Positions 31,815 through 44,538 of a stretch of 64,000 bases of DNA are shown piece after piece; positions within the stretch are counted from its first letter, which is position 1, and the number at the start of each line of letters is the position of its first letter. The translations under genes and the position numbers were made by a program. Location: positions 2,170,001 to 2,234,000 of the forward strand of contig JAGYVD010000004.1 of the NCBI GenBank assembly GCA_021209875.1. The letters are read 5' to 3'. This stretch comes from Rosellinia necatrix. Lineage: Eukaryota > Ascomycota > Sordariomycetes > Xylariales > Xylariaceae. The notes below the pieces were generated by a model. It was not told where the DNA came from. It did not search any database and saw only the letters and a program-made list of their open reading frames with translations.

Positions 31815-31853
31815 GGCACAAGCAGCAGGCGCAAGCAGCAGGCACAAGCAGCG
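31815..31853. repeat. 13-bp tandem repeat, three units
   Basis: GGCACAAGCAGCA, GGCGCAAGCAGCA and GGCACAAGCAGCG in a row. Confidence 0.85.
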
Positions 31854-33683
31854 GGCAGTAGTTGGGTAATGCTATCGTTTGGCATGGTCGTGGCGGGCTC
31901 CCACAGGATATATACTGCAGCGTGATGCTGCGCAGTCGTGGTAGGTAGGGAGGATGTAGGTAAAAAGTGCCGGTCGGATCTGGTCTGCTGATCTCGTCGC
32001 GGACGCTGCCTGTTCCCGCCGCCGCTCTGCTTGTCTCATCGCCCAGGCCCGTGGGAGACCGTGAGAGAAGGCGAGAAAAGAGAGATCTGGACCTCGCAAT
32101 GGGCGGGAGACTACTGCTTTCGGCAAGTCCTCCCTTAGCCCAATGAAATTGGCGGCCCACCTCAGAGGATACCTCCACGACGCTCCGCCTATCACGAGCC
32201 CGCCGGCCAATCATGACAACCACTGCTACCATGTCTATCCTATTGGTGCAAGCGGGAGGGCAGACGCCTCTGGTGGCTGCGATCATCGGACCCATTTCCA
32301 CACCTCACAGACTGCAGTCGTTGCCCTGATGGACAGCCAGATAGACGGAATACATCAAAGGCCCCAAACTGCTAACTTTAGAACGGACAGTGCTCGAGGA
32401 GCTAGGTGGGTACCTGCTCGTCAAGGAGGGATTCAACTAATATCAACAACTCTGCCAGGTTTATGTAGCCTGAGTACCGTGCTCAGGAAGCAGCGCCTAG
32501 GTGGCTACCCGGAGGTCTATGGGGGGGGCTGTCCAGCAGGGTGTAAGACCTCAAGGTTGTATGCTGTAGCTTGACTGAGATATGTACAGTAGGTACCAGT
32601 ACCTGGGTATGTTATGGGAAGCCCCACAACGAGAACGACGGAACATGTGGCAGGAAGGGGCCAACCGAGACAATCCAGAGATCCCCGTCAAGGCATCACA
32701 TCGCAGACGCATCGCTACCTGCTTCTCAGTAGCCAACCGACCTTGGGCCCGTACCTCATAGCGCAGACTCATGGGTACCATTCACCCCCCCATCCCCCTT
32801 CCCTCCCTCGTTGCCCGTCAGATCTCACTTTCATCAGGCCTTGCATCTACCAAACTTGATGTGTACATCTTCCATGTACACTACTACCTTCATCTGCAGA
32901 GTACCTGGGTACTCATTCCAATGCGAATCCTACCTCAATCCCCATCTCTGATCTCTGCTATCAATTGAAGCTCTGGCTCAGCAAAACACGCCCCGCCGTG
33001 GTGCACCGCCCTTCTGCACTAGCTCACGGCCCTCGCCCACTCACTGACGAATTCACCCCGTCCATCAGCCCCTCAATCAGCTGAAAAGAAGAACACCCTC
33101 GACAAAAAAAAAAAATTTGCCCACTGTCAGAGACCCTACCCCGTTCTATCCCATTTCTTTTTCGCTTAATTGCCCTGATACGTCTTGCGGCTGGACCAAT
33201 ACAAATACCAGCCGGTCGCTCTACCCATATCTACTAAGTACTTACCACTGTACCTACCTACCTACACTACTTGCCTAGTAGTTACCTACAATAGCACACA
33301 GCACTGCACTGTACAGGACCTAGGTAGGTACTTAGGTAGTGTACGCTAGACACGGCCCAAACTCGAAATACCAACCCAAAGTACACACGTACATGACTGC
33401 CTACGCAGGTGGCGCCAGGGACTAACTGACCGATCTACCTAACTCTATCTGCGCTTCCACTGGCCCGTCGCGCCAACATCCACAGGCCTGCGATCGAGTA
33501 ACGCCGGCGTTGCTCTAGACCCGACCACGGTTCGTTCAGCCCGCACCGCACCGCAATTGAGATGCTGTATTGTGTCATGGTGCTCTAGTGTTCCACGCAC
33601 CGAACGTGCCACATGAGGCATCCGCTGCTGTCCTTCGTCGACCCTCTCCTGCCCCGGCCAGACCACACACTGCACGCTGCAGA

Positions 33684-33795
33684 CGCAGACCGCAGACCGC
33701 AGACCGCAGACTGGAGACTGCAGACTGCAGACCGCAGACTGGAGACCACAGACTGGAGACCACAGACTGGAGACCACAGACTGGAGACTGGAGAC
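33684..33795. repeat. Minisatellite: sixteen heptamers ending in AGAC
   Basis: Sixteen consecutive 7-base units of the type CGCAGAC, TGCAGAC, TGGAGAC or CACAGAC. The final four bases AGAC are invariant. A less regular tail continues to about 33822. No coding gene uses it. Confidence 0.92.
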
Positions 33796-33945
33796 TGACT
33801 GCAGACCACAGCAGACCACAGTCCCTTCACAACCTGTCCTGTTTCCGAGCCTGGGGTTCCCCTGCAACTCACGTAACCAGCTTCAACAAGACCTACCTAA
33901 AGCATATGCCAATCAATCCATCAATGCCTTGGTGAACGAACTCCT

Positions 33946-33980
33946 CTTGTCCTGTCCTGTCCTGTCCTGTCCTGTCCTGT
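33946..33980. repeat. CCTGT pentanucleotide array
   Basis: Six exact CCTGT units preceded by a CTTGT variant. Confidence 0.92.
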
Positions 33981-34042
33981 ACTGGCCGTGCTCCGGCTGT
34001 CCTAGCAAACGTCGGCCGTCCTGCCGTCCAGCATTCTCTTGG

Positions 34043-34117
34043 CCGCTGCTGCTGCTACTGCTGCTGCTATTACTGTTGTTGTGCTGCTGCTGCTACTGCT
34101 GCTGCCGCTGCCGCTCG
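34043..34117. repeat. CTG-rich trinucleotide tract upstream of SCAP
   Basis: Imperfect CTG/GCT/GTT repeat about 335 bases upstream of the SCAP start codon. Confidence 0.8.
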
Positions 34118-34451
34118 GCTTGGCGACTTCTGACTCCCTACCATCAAACAAATCTACCCTACCCAGGTACCTACTTACCTGCTTCCCTACCTCAAGGGTT
34201 TCCCGCCGCGCGAAGCCCCGTTTGGATGGTTCACCAGTTAGCTTCACCGCACTCCCGCCGGCCTAGCCTTCGACTCCGTTTCGCCCCATCTCACACGCCG
34301 CAACGAGTTGACCCTCCATCTCCGTAGCGAGCCCACACTATGCGCGATTCGAGTCCCTATGCGAAGGCTGTCTGCCTCTGTCCTTATTTCACCTCCAGCC
34401 AACCCGTGATCGGGTACTCTATCTGGGCTACCAAGTGCCTACGTTGAAAGG

Positions 34452-37400
34452 ATGATTTGGTATCTCCTCTATCCGTTCCGAGGGTATGTTGCCATCCTTG
34501 ACCTGCTTGCTTCGTTGTTGACTTTCGTAATCAAAGAACCACCGAAGCTCCCGTGCTGGACCAAAACCACCCGCTCCGCAGTGCTTTCTCGCGATACGGT
34601 AGATATGCTGCCAGCCACGTTCTGAGCACCTTACTAGTGTCTGTTGCTGTCGCCGCCATACTCATATACCCCTTTCCATTCCTATATACCACCGATTTCA
34701 CCAACGGCGCATCCAGTCTTCCCCATCATGTCTGGACGGACGCTCATCTCCTCGATGAGAAGGCCACCTGTGAGCCGGATGTCATTATGCGATCTATCTG
34801 GATCCACGGGAGTTACTTCCAGGCTCTCGATAAGGATATCTTGTTGGGCGCCCTCGAGTTGCAGGACGAGCTCCTTGGGCCAACTGTCAACTTTAGCCCA
34901 CAGCAGAGGCCTGGGAGCCTCGAGCTGCCCACCGAAGCGACCAAGTATATCACGCTCAAACAGCGCGACTCCTTGCACGTTGTTAACGGCCTGACTAATG
35001 AATCATGGTTTTTCCACTCGCCTTTGCAGTACTGGTCGTGCTCCTCCGACCGCATCGAACAAGACCGTGATATCCTCACAACCGTAAACCAGCGGAAAAA
35101 CCAGCCGACATCGGTCAATGTCACATTAAGGCATTCCATCGTCTTCAGCGGCAAGCGTTTCGAGGACCGTCGATTAGTTGCCGCTGATGCCTTGGTCATC
35201 ACCCTTATACACCGCCGAGACTCTCCTATGGGCTCTCTCTGGCAGGACAGGGTCCAGGCCATCGCCGACAGCATGACAGATAAGTGGCAGGTTATCACGC
35301 CTGACGACCGAAAGCAAAGCCAACTATACGAATTTCAGTTTCGCCTTATGTCTAGAGTTGATGCCATCCTATTGGGCTCCGCCTATTCACTTGTTCTCCT
35401 ATACTTCTTATTCAGCCTGTCTAAATTGCGGGCTGTCAAGTCTAAAATCGGGTTGATGGTTACCGTTGTGGTACAGATCGCCCTCGCCATTATATCAAGT
35501 TTTACCATTTGTGCCATATGCAAGATCGACCTTTCGAAAATACCTCGACTTGGTTATCCTGTCGTCATCTTCTCTATGAGTCTGGAGAATATATTTCGGC
35601 TCATCAACGGCGTCATACTCACTGCGTCCGAAGATAACACAAGTAACAGGATCGGCCACGCTTTCGGCCAAACAGCTCCTATCGCGCTGGCCAGTGTTGC
35701 CCAAAATCTCCTCATTTTATATGGTCTTTCGCGCGTCGTGTCATCGGGAGTGTCGGCATTCTGCACGTTTGCTGCCATTGCGATCATATTCGACTTCTTC
35801 TACCTATCGACATTTTTCTTAGCCGTGCTCAGCGTTGATGTGCGGCGGACCGAGCTGAGCGATACTCTGGCCAAAGCTTCTGTCCGGTCCCATCGAGCTC
35901 CTCAAGACAAGTACCCGCACCAGACATGGCTCGATACTATGCTTCAAGGGAAGATCGCAATGTCGACACGAATAGCCGGAACCGTGGTTATGGTAGGCTT
36001 TGTTCTCATCGCCCAATGGCATTTTTTCGAGAACGAAAGCGTGGCCAGAATCATCAGCAGGCTTATCCAGGCTGCACCACAACGCAACGAAGTACACTCG
36101 ACTCAATCCTCGCTCCTCGTAGAGGTTCATCAAGCCAGGAGCCCAACTTCGTGGCTTCGGCTACAGGACCACGAAACCGCCCGCGAGGTCATCAACGTCA
36201 TCAAGCCCGCAGCTCATAGCTACACCGCCCGAGTGTTCGACCCATACATTTTCGTGCTCAAAGGATCCGACCGGATGTTATCAGCCCATGAGCCCCTATT
36301 CTCGCCCGCTATTTACGATTTTGCACGACACCAGTTGACTCCATTCCTGGTCACGATTATAGTTGTCGCCGCTCTTGTGCGGCTCCTAATGAATTATTTA
36401 CTATGGGACCAATTATCGGAGACGGATGACCCTAACACGCCGCAAGACACACTTCTGAGTATCAAAACTTTATATGGAGGACACAATCTCGATGTTGCTT
36501 TATTGACGGCATCTTCCGCTGGCCATCTCGTTTCCGTGGGACTCGATCGAATCGTTCGAGTTTGGAACATCAAAGATGGTGGCTATAATTATGTCCTTGG
36601 TGCAGAAAAGAATTCACCTCAAATACCCTTCCCAATCCTCGCTATTTGCATTGAGGATGAATTCCACTGGCTCGCCCTATTAACGGTCGACCGCGTGTTG
36701 TTATGGAACTTAGCCGATCATCAATGGGGGCCGCCGATTAAGGTAGAGCCCTACCGACATAAACCCGAGGTCTTCTTTTTTGGAAACGACGACTGTGCCA
36801 ATATCCCACCTCTAATACTAGTCCGTCGTGACGGGGTCATTACCGAGTTGAGGCCAGAACTAGGGGAATCCAGCAGCTATGTAATACCACAAGAGAGTGT
36901 CGTTGCCTCTGTCGACGCTCTTGCCGAGAAAGGTAGATACTTCCACCCGGACCTACGCTCGAGATTCTGTATTCGCTAATGTATCAAAAGCATTCCCCCC
37001 GAAGATTATGACATCAACTAGAGAAGGACAGGTCCACCTTATCACCCAAGACGGGTACGACTGGGTATCGAGCTCCATTAACGTTAGCCCGCGTCAGTTC
37101 ATAAAAGAACGGGAGTTCATTTCGATTCAAGCATTGCCTGAATTGAGCTTCTTTCTTATCATACGATCTCAGACCGTAGATCTAGTGGATTCGCAGACCC
37201 AGAGGGCGATCTACACCTTCAAAGTCGACCCAATCCTTCCAAAAAGCCTAAAGGCGTTCCACTCGAGGCCCAGACGGATGCGGTGCGGTTCCGTGGCTCT
37301 GTGGAGCTTTACCATCGCCTATCTTAATGCCTATACTCGAGACCTTGTAGTCCAGACGTACAGTCCCCAGAATGAAGACGAGTCGCTGTGTTTCTGTGAC

Positions 37401-37961
37401 CCAGATTCACCCTCAAGAAAAACATGCTGTCCGTGGAGACGAGCAAAAGAAACAAGGCGCATCATCAAGAATCCCGGTATTTGGCTAGCCTTGCCGTCGG
37501 GAATCATGGTCGGCGTGAGAAGAAAGATATCACAAAACCATTGCGCCAATATGCATAGCCATCCAACGCCATCATCAGAGTTGAGTGGACTTCGGAACCG
37601 ACGCCACGCCCATCGCCCCGCAGCTCCATCACAACAAACCCATGACGACTGGGAGGCTTGGATGTTCTCGCATTTCGGCGGGAAACAAGACACATGGGAG
37701 ACTGCACCACTCTGTATCGACGCCGAGGATGACGGTCACCTTTTCGTGACCAGCTTGGGCCCCATGGCCAACGTCGGTAGCTCTAGCGTCGTTGTTGGGC
37801 TCAGTAATGTCATCAAAGTCATTACTGTTGGTCAAGAACGCTTTGAGACCGAGGATGTCGCAGGGCCCGGTAGCGGCGTGCCGGCTGTGGGCAGTCGAAG
37901 GCGTAAGGGACCTTCGTCTCTCCGGACCAGACCCCCGGCCCCTGTAAGGAAGTGCTGTTAA
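34452..37961 (+). CDS. SREBP cleavage-activating protein (fungal SCAP)
   Basis: Three exons: 34452-34483, 34537-36932 and 36991-37961, 1132 residues. The 32-base first exon encodes MIWYLLYPFRG, the usual fungal SCAP start; intron 2 has a GCTAAT branch site. TM1 lies at about residues 38-60, followed by a large lumenal loop. The sterol-sensing domain spans about 285-445 (LGSAYSLVLLYFLF, then LGYPVVIFSMSLENIFRL, FDFFYLSTFFLAVLS). Further helices lie near 487-503 and 613-630. WD40 repeats begin with VSVGLDRIVRVWNIKDG (about 675) and fill the cytosolic C terminus, which binds SREBP. The end region has the NVIKVITVGQERFE motif. SCAP escorts SREBP from ER to Golgi when sterol or oxygen is low; fungal relatives control ergosterol synthesis and hypoxic growth. 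No SREBP gene lies in the window. The last 50 residues are basic and low-complexity. Confidence 0.93.
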
Positions 37962-38384
37962 CCTTCAACCTCATTTTAAAAGAAAACTTCACATTCTCTG
38001 TATATATTTCCTTCGTGTTTTGTCAACTCTGGGCCCGGTAAAGCGGTTTACATATGAGATATGACAGTGGCATTTTACATTGGTAGCTTCAGACCAGGTA
38101 CTAAGGACGGTTCTAGTCGAGGAGAACTGGGCTCGGGGTATATTGCTATCCACATATATACATGGCATCTACATGGGACGGCTAGTAGGTAGGGCAATTT
38201 ACAAGGACAGGAAAACTGGCGCTCATCGGGTCACATATATCCTCCTTTCGGGATTGAGGGCGGATCTAAGGGGAATATTAGGGAAACGAGATAGAGGGGC
38301 AGATCAAAGCTATAATTATGCCGCCCGCCCTCGTAATCCGATGGACGGCTCTACTCAAATAGGGAAAAATAAAATCTCCAATGC

Positions 38385-38846
38385 TTAACCTGCATCATTC
38401 ATTGTGACATGAGAAATAGGTATGTTTGCTCTGCAAGTACGATACAGAAAACGGTTACCAGCCCCGATCTGTCTAAAAAGTAGGGTAAAATCTGTGTCTG
38501 TACCTCGACGCCATGCATATAAGTTGGATGAACTGGACACCTCTATTTCATGAAACGAATAGCGGTTCTGCCTCGGCTTAGAGGGAACATCGAAGTAACA
38601 GAGTTGGGTACATTCGGCGAATCGAGAGAACTTAATGAAGATGAAATGGCCCTGATGTTCTAGAGACATGTCAAGCTCGAAGCCGGTATAATCAAGTCCC
38701 AGGTGCCAGTAACATGGTATTGGCGATGGCGTATATGTACCAGAATGAACAAGGTATTCCCTTCCAACCCTAGAGGAAGCGGGCTTCGGTAATTTGTGAA
38801 ACCCCATGCCTAGAGCCATGAACGAACTACAATAATCTAGCCACAA
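38385..38846 (-). CDS. Doubtful hypothetical ORF
   Basis: A 153-codon open frame on the minus strand, downstream of and convergent with SCAP. Composition is protein-like in the middle (for example HLGLDYTGFELDMSLEH and YSFHEIEVSSS), but I recognise no domain, signal peptide or conserved motif. There is no supporting neighbour and no long introns to extend it. It could be a genuine orphan, part of an eroded gene, or chance. Confidence 0.2.
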   Translation of the reverse strand: MWLDYCSSFMALGMGFHKLPKPASSRVGREYLVHSGTYTPSPIPCYWHLGLDYTGFELDMSLEHQGHFIFIKFSRFAECTQLCYFDVPSKPRQNRYSFHEIEVSSSSNLYAWRRGTDTDFTLLFRQIGAGNRFLYRTCRANIPISHVTMNDAG

Positions 38847-40390
38847 GATATCAACTAGCTATTTTCTTAAGACTGTAGCTTCTGACCGGTAAGTAATCTT
38901 ACCGCTCAGTCGCATTGATTGAGTAAGCGCGATTGAGCATAACAGCTGCCGCAGGCGACGCCCGCGCCCTTCCCTCCCCCCCCCCTCCCCCCCCAAAAAA
39001 CAAGAACCAACAACATAGTTGAACCGCTTCCCCTCGTAGAGCAACCCACCAGTGAGCCACAGCAAGGCTGCGCGACATGGCTAGGAGGACGTGTCGTAGC
39101 TTCGACTGGAAACCCCTTCGCACCAGATAGGGCGTTGACCCGCGGCATCACAATTACTGCATGTGCCCTCAGGTTATCCCGCTGTTGACATGTTCATGCC
39201 AACGCGATGTGCCCCCATCTTTTGGGCGGGGAGTTCCGAGCAGGTTAGAAAGCGGAACTCAGGGGAGGGGACTGGCTATCTCCGGATATCTCGAATCAAA
39301 TCATGCACTCTCACCCACGGCCGGCCGCCCAGTCATAAGACATGTCGCCCTACGTCCGGACTATACAGCACGCGCGAGGAGCCGGCTTGGCAACCACGCG
39401 ATAGCTCATCTCACGCCGATCACGGCGATAGATTGATTACGTTTGTGAGACATGGTCGTCTCGTTTCCGTGGGTGATTGGAAGATCTCAGTTCTTTTCGG
39501 AACGGCCGGCCGGTAAGCCGACCTAGTCCCTTACCTTCTCTAAGTGACGGCAGAATATGACCGATTCGTCTCAAGCATAAGCCGTAGATATACCCTCCAC
39601 AACCTGGGGGGCGTTATTCCTTCCCCAGGTCGGGTCGATGTGCGCGAAGGATAATTATCGACGGCTCCCCGGTTTGCTTGGGAAGCAGCCGCGTCAAGTT
39701 GTAGCTGGGCCTCTCTCCCCCTCGATTCCACTCATGCCCGACGGGAAACATATTAAAAACTCGATCCGAAATAGGGGGTGAGGCTACCCATGCCGTCGAT
39801 GGAAGTATGTATGGGGCATGTGCCGATTTGCTTGTATTCAAATTCAATTATGTACAGGCATGTACCCTTACTCGGCACGCACGCTGGGGTGCCGGCAATG
39901 ATGGACCCTGCCAGCCTTACGATGGGTAGTTCGGAATAGTAGATGCCCTCTTCGCTGACCGAACCGACTCCCGATTGGTGAGCGATTCCTCGGCATTCCC
40001 TGGTTCGCTTGCGGGCACAACAACCAACTCGAACCATGGCAGGGCTGGATTACGGGAATGCCATCATGGAAAATCACGAGCTTCCCGGGTCCGGGGGTGT
40101 AAGCTCAATCTGATATGATATGACGAGGGCAGCTATCGGCCTTTCGACAGCAAGGCGCAAGAGCTCGTTATTCGGATCAATCCTAGCTGTTCTTGGCTGC
40201 GAATGGGGGCTAATTGGCATCTGACTATCTGTATCCCAGGAAGGTGAGGGTTTAAAAGGCTTCGCTCACCCCAAAGGCCGTGGATTGTGGCCTCCCACCT
40301 CAACACGCAGTCACCACTCCAAACAGGCCTCTTCGAATAAGAGGAACGAACATATATTGCATAGACTAGCAGACGGCAACTGCTAGAGAT

Positions 40391-40473
40391 TATATACACA
40401 TATGCATGTATACATATATACATATATACATATATACATATATACATATAGTTATGCATATAACTATTCATTT
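40391..40473. repeat. TACATATA microsatellite
   Basis: About six copies of an 8-base TACATATA-type unit with flanking TA-rich sequence. Confidence 0.85.
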
Positions 40474-41976
40474 TATTTATTTCCGAGATGTTTATTGCGG
40501 CATGGTCTGATAGACTTTGCTGCCTTTGGGTGAGTCCAAGTGTGTTGACTACGAAGCATATCAAACTGTAGTTTGATTGCTGTGCCCTTTCTGGTGCGAT
40601 GTACAGGCTTTCACGTGATGGAAAACGGCTGAATGCCCTCCCAGGAGTTATCGAGCAGGGTACTATCAGGGAGGCAGAAACCTAAGGTAGGGAACTCAAG
40701 GGCAGTGTCAAACGTGAGATGACCTGGTACATGCAGATGGAACGGTCCATCACCGTCTTGGTTTCAGACCCCAATGTGAAAAAAAAAAAAAGAATAGTAT
40801 TTTCGGTGAATGATGTGGGTTTAGGGACTGCTGATGCAATCTGATGTGGTACAGTAGGTAGTTATTAGTAGGCATTATTAATGGGAACAGAAACACTCAT
40901 CAGCAGTTAGGCGCATACATAGTGTAGTAGCATCGGGGTGCCGGTCTTGATCTTGCTGTCTGCAACTATCCACCGACCTATCTATCTGCTTGTAGTGTAT
41001 TCCGGCGACCTACCTACCTACTCCAGCGACTTACCCTAGCGACTTAGTAGATACTTGGGTACCTAGGTACCACACCCAACGGTATGGCGGGACCGAACGT
41101 CTGCCAGCAAACACCGTCGCTGTGTGCGTTGAAAGGAGAAAGAGGCGGTGAAACGGCAGAAAACGAAACCAACACACCAAATAAATATATGCGAAGAATG
41201 TTGTGTCTCCCTCCTGGACGTGTTGTGGTTGCGAAGACGGCCCCTGCTTTGATATCCAACTTTAAGCTGTACGGGCTCATGTAATGCTGTAAATACCTAG
41301 GTAGGCAGATATCATATCGCCAATTAGATAACAGTAAGTATGGAGGATGTAGTGTATGTAGGTGCATAGTAAGATACCTGGGTACCTAGTAAAATACCTA
41401 CAAGTAGGTAGGTACATATTTGATGGTTCTATTTTAGTGCACTTTAGCGTGTTTCTACTGTAGACCACCTGGTGATATCGGTCCGTCCCAGCTGTCCCAT
41501 CTCCCAACCCATAGGTTAGGCACAAGTAACTAGTTATTCAGCAGTAGAAAAATGTCACAAAAATGAGGTGGCTGGGAGCGGACAAATAAAATGAAAAAAA
41601 GGGGACCCGTCTCCTAGTTGATTGGTCAAACCACGCATAAATCCTCTCGAGTCCCAGTTGTGTGGTTCTGCACCAACCCATGAACAACATGATTCAATTT
41701 GGTTATGAGAGAAGCTTCAAGTTTCAAAGCTGCAGTGGCACGTGCGGCAATGGTGGTGTCGTAGCCGAGTCCATAATCCGGTGCTTGATACAACGAAACC
41801 GACTGCCTGCCTACCTTATAAATAACAGGATGTGCCCGCGTGGGAGAGAGCGCGCTACGCGCTCGGACACAGGCATCTCCGGTGTCTTTTGAGGCGCCAC
41901 TTATAAATAGAGGAACTAGTGTATATAAGCCGCAATTTGCGGTCAGGACGGACCTCTTGGTTACTTGTACTTGTAC

Positions 41977-42040
41977 GCATGTGTGTATGTATATGTATGT
42001 ATGTATGTATGTAAGTATGCATGTGTGTATATATATGCAC
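41977..42040. repeat. TATG microsatellite
   Basis: Imperfect TGTA/TATG tetranucleotide repeat. Confidence 0.8.
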
Positions 42041-42120
42041 GGTATGTGGCTGTGGTATAACTAACTACAGTACCATATCGTCCCAGGCGATGCCTGTTCA
42101 TTTGTTTAGTTGCTCTTACA

Positions 42121-42210
42121 TATTCATATATATATATACATACATAGTTATACATATATATATAACTAACTAGTTATAACTAGTTATATATATACATACA
42201 TATACATGTA
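42121..42210. repeat. TA-rich tract with 18-bp perfect palindrome
   Basis: AT dinucleotide runs flank the palindrome AACTAGTTATAACTAGTT, centred near 42176. Adjacent TATATATA arms extend it imperfectly. Confidence 0.75.
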
Positions 42211-42434
42211 TATACGTAGTAGTACTATTTCTACATAAATATTCTCCGTATTTAGTTATGGAGACATGCGACACGTTAAACGCGTACCAGGATAGAAGGA
42301 TCAAACTACCCCCTGCCTCTGGAGTCGGGCTGGGGGACCCATGTTAGGAAGCTGTGCCTGATCTTAAAAATGGTAGTCCGAACTTGGGATTCTTTCCCAA
42401 TAATTTCCATGTTGCTACAGTATTTTTCGGACTC

Positions 42435-42549
42435 TTGTCTGTCCGTCCACCCGTCTGTGTATCCGTCTATCTGTCTATCTGTCTATCTGTCTACCCGTCT
42501 ATCTATGCTAGCTAGGTAGTTATCTGTCCGTGTAATCGTCTGTCTGTCC
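42435..42549. repeat. CTGT/CTAT tetranucleotide tract
   Basis: Imperfect repeats of TCTGTCTA and TCCGTCTA type, interrupted once near 42508-42520. Confidence 0.8.
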
Positions 42550-44502
42550 TGTTGACACCAAAACTATCCACCCCTATCTGCCTCCTTGCCTTATGGTATG
42601 CCTGCCTACCCATCGTCGACTACGAGTACACCATCACAGGGTTACTCACTAGGTGATTAGTTACAGTAACTACCTAGGTTAGCTACTCGTGGCTCGGATC
42701 GGTTGTATCATATATCCACGGGGCGGCTGCTGGCTACCTGGGTCGACCTGGGCAGACCTACCTGCCCAGCTAGGTAATAAGAGAACCAATTTCCCTTTTT
42801 CTCATTGGCCTCTTTTTCTTCCTGGATCTCTTGTTGATCGACCCTCGTCATAACCTGCGTTGCTTGCTCCCGACGCGTGCGCGCGACTGGCCGTCAAGCC
42901 ACTCGGTGCTGGTTACCTACCTACCATCTATCTACCTAGGTAGATAACTGACTATCTACTTACTTCACATTGCCACATACATCGTCGCCTGCGTGTAAGT
43001 ACTTACCTGCTTAACTTGCCTAACATAGACCATTGATTCAGACTGTCCGCGCGCTTCCTGCTTTGATCAAGACTTCCCATCTGCCATCTGCCCTTCCTCT
43101 CCCCCGTCTCTACATTATGTTCTCTTCATTTTTAGCAATTGGACAACTCATCATCCCACATCATGACGGACCGACCTGTGACCTCACGACCCGGCCTCCA
43201 TTCACTTCTTAGTCGCTCCCACCCGCCCTCGCTCGCTCCTATTCGCTCGTCACCGTTAGTAGGTCCCCTTGTTCGAGCCAACGGAGTTTATGTCCTTACA
43301 AGTGTTGCATACCTACTCGGCCGTAAAGACCACTTACCCACATAACTACCTAGCTAGCTAGTTATCCATGTTGCTTCCTGTCCTCTCTCCCCCTCCCCCT
43401 TCCCCGGATGGTTCACAGTTTGTAGTTCATGCTTGTTCGCTGTCGGCTTCAGTGGCTCTGCTACCTACCCGGGCACCGATCTTGGCCCAAAGCCCAGGCG
43501 TGCTACGGCACATCGCTAGGCATATACCCTCGAGGTTTCGTGCTGCAGCCGCTCCGTGCTCCCACGTCTGCCTCGTGCAAGTGCGTCCGGGGCTTCGTTC
43601 GCATCGGGCCTTGAGTGGGCTGCGTCCGTCCCAGGTTGATCCACAAACGACCGTTCCTTCATGCAACACGACGTCGACTTGCAGCCCCCAGGCCCTCTTA
43701 GAGCGCCCTCTAAGAGCGTTCTTATACTCTCCATGATACCGATACCCATGCTATACCTAACCTATACCTACCTTCCTACCTGTCCACCTGCCTACCTACA
43801 TGCTTACCTAGACCTACTTGGTATAGGCAGGTAGCCTCATATGCGGCCTACCTTGAGACCTGCATACATCCAACAACATACATAGGTACATACAATAGTA
43901 AATCTAGCACGCTTGCACCGCGTCTGGGTGAGCCTGCTGACATACGCTCTCCTCGTCCCTCTCCAAATGTTTTTTTATTTTTATTTTTTTAATTTTTTAT
44001 TATTTTTGTTATTCCTCTTCTTTGACACGCGTCATCCTGCCTCCCATATTCGAACGTGAACAAGGCTCCTCCCTACATCTCCAGCGTCCCCAATGTCTCT
44101 TGCCCGTACCGAGAATATCGCTTGCATTCGTCTACCGACCCTGTCCGGGGCCGCCCTGTAGAACGGTAATTAAAAACTCGCGCCCAGGTCTACATCACTA
44201 CATACATCACTTATGCCTCCCAGCCGTCGCACACACGGTCCGTACTGGGAGACTCCACACAACTCCTAAACCCCGAAGACCTATCAACCGGCTTCGTCAC
44301 GCACCTTGGGACCGTTATTGGTCTGGGGCTCCCGGCCTCTATTCGTCTGACGGCTCGTTAGCGCCTGCGTGGAGCTGTTATCTGTTGATCTCCGTCGTCA
44401 TAACACTCTCCCGCTGGCCCTTTCGAGACGACTGACGCCGAAATGCTTCGAGGTCCCGAGACTGCCACCAACCCGAACCTCATCCAGCCTCGCCAGCCTC
44501 AG

Positions 44503-44538
44503 CCTCAACCTTGACCTCAACCTTGACCTCAACCTTGA
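44503..44538. repeat. 12-bp tandem repeat, three units
   Basis: Three exact copies of CCTCAACCTTGA, followed by a diverged partial copy. It lies in the presumed leader or promoter of the 14-3-3-like gene. Confidence 0.9.

Larger units (their letters stand above)
30798..34451. other. 3.7 kb divergent region between the JmjC gene and SCAP, repeat-rich
   Basis: No gene accepted. It contains a 13-bp triple repeat (31815-31853), TAGG/CCTA clusters (33240-33340), a 16-unit heptamer array (33684-33795), a CCTGT array (33946-33980) and a CTG-rich tract (34043-34117). The open frames at 31348-32301 and 33445-33935 are low-complexity or repeat read-through. The last kilobase is C/T-rich and likely contains the SCAP promoter and 5' UTR. 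Confidence 0.55.

Noticed and set aside
31348..32301. Overlapping frames of 173 and 224 codons on opposite strands
   Set aside because: Neither has recognisable domains; part is made by the 13-bp repeat at 31815. No splice-supported extension.
33445..33935. Frames of 121 and 140 codons with repetitive peptides
   Set aside because: They are translations of the heptamer minisatellite, open because the unit lacks stops in several frames.
33929..34327. 132-codon frame with polyleucine and polycysteine
   Set aside because: Read-through of CCTGT and CTG repeats upstream of SCAP.
40133..40564. 143-codon minus-strand frame rich in Tyr, Ile and Met
   Set aside because: Its middle is translation of the TACATATA microsatellite; no domain elsewhere.
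43368..43736. 122-codon frame with proline-rich start
   Set aside because: Pyrimidine-rich leader sequence; composition random, no motif.
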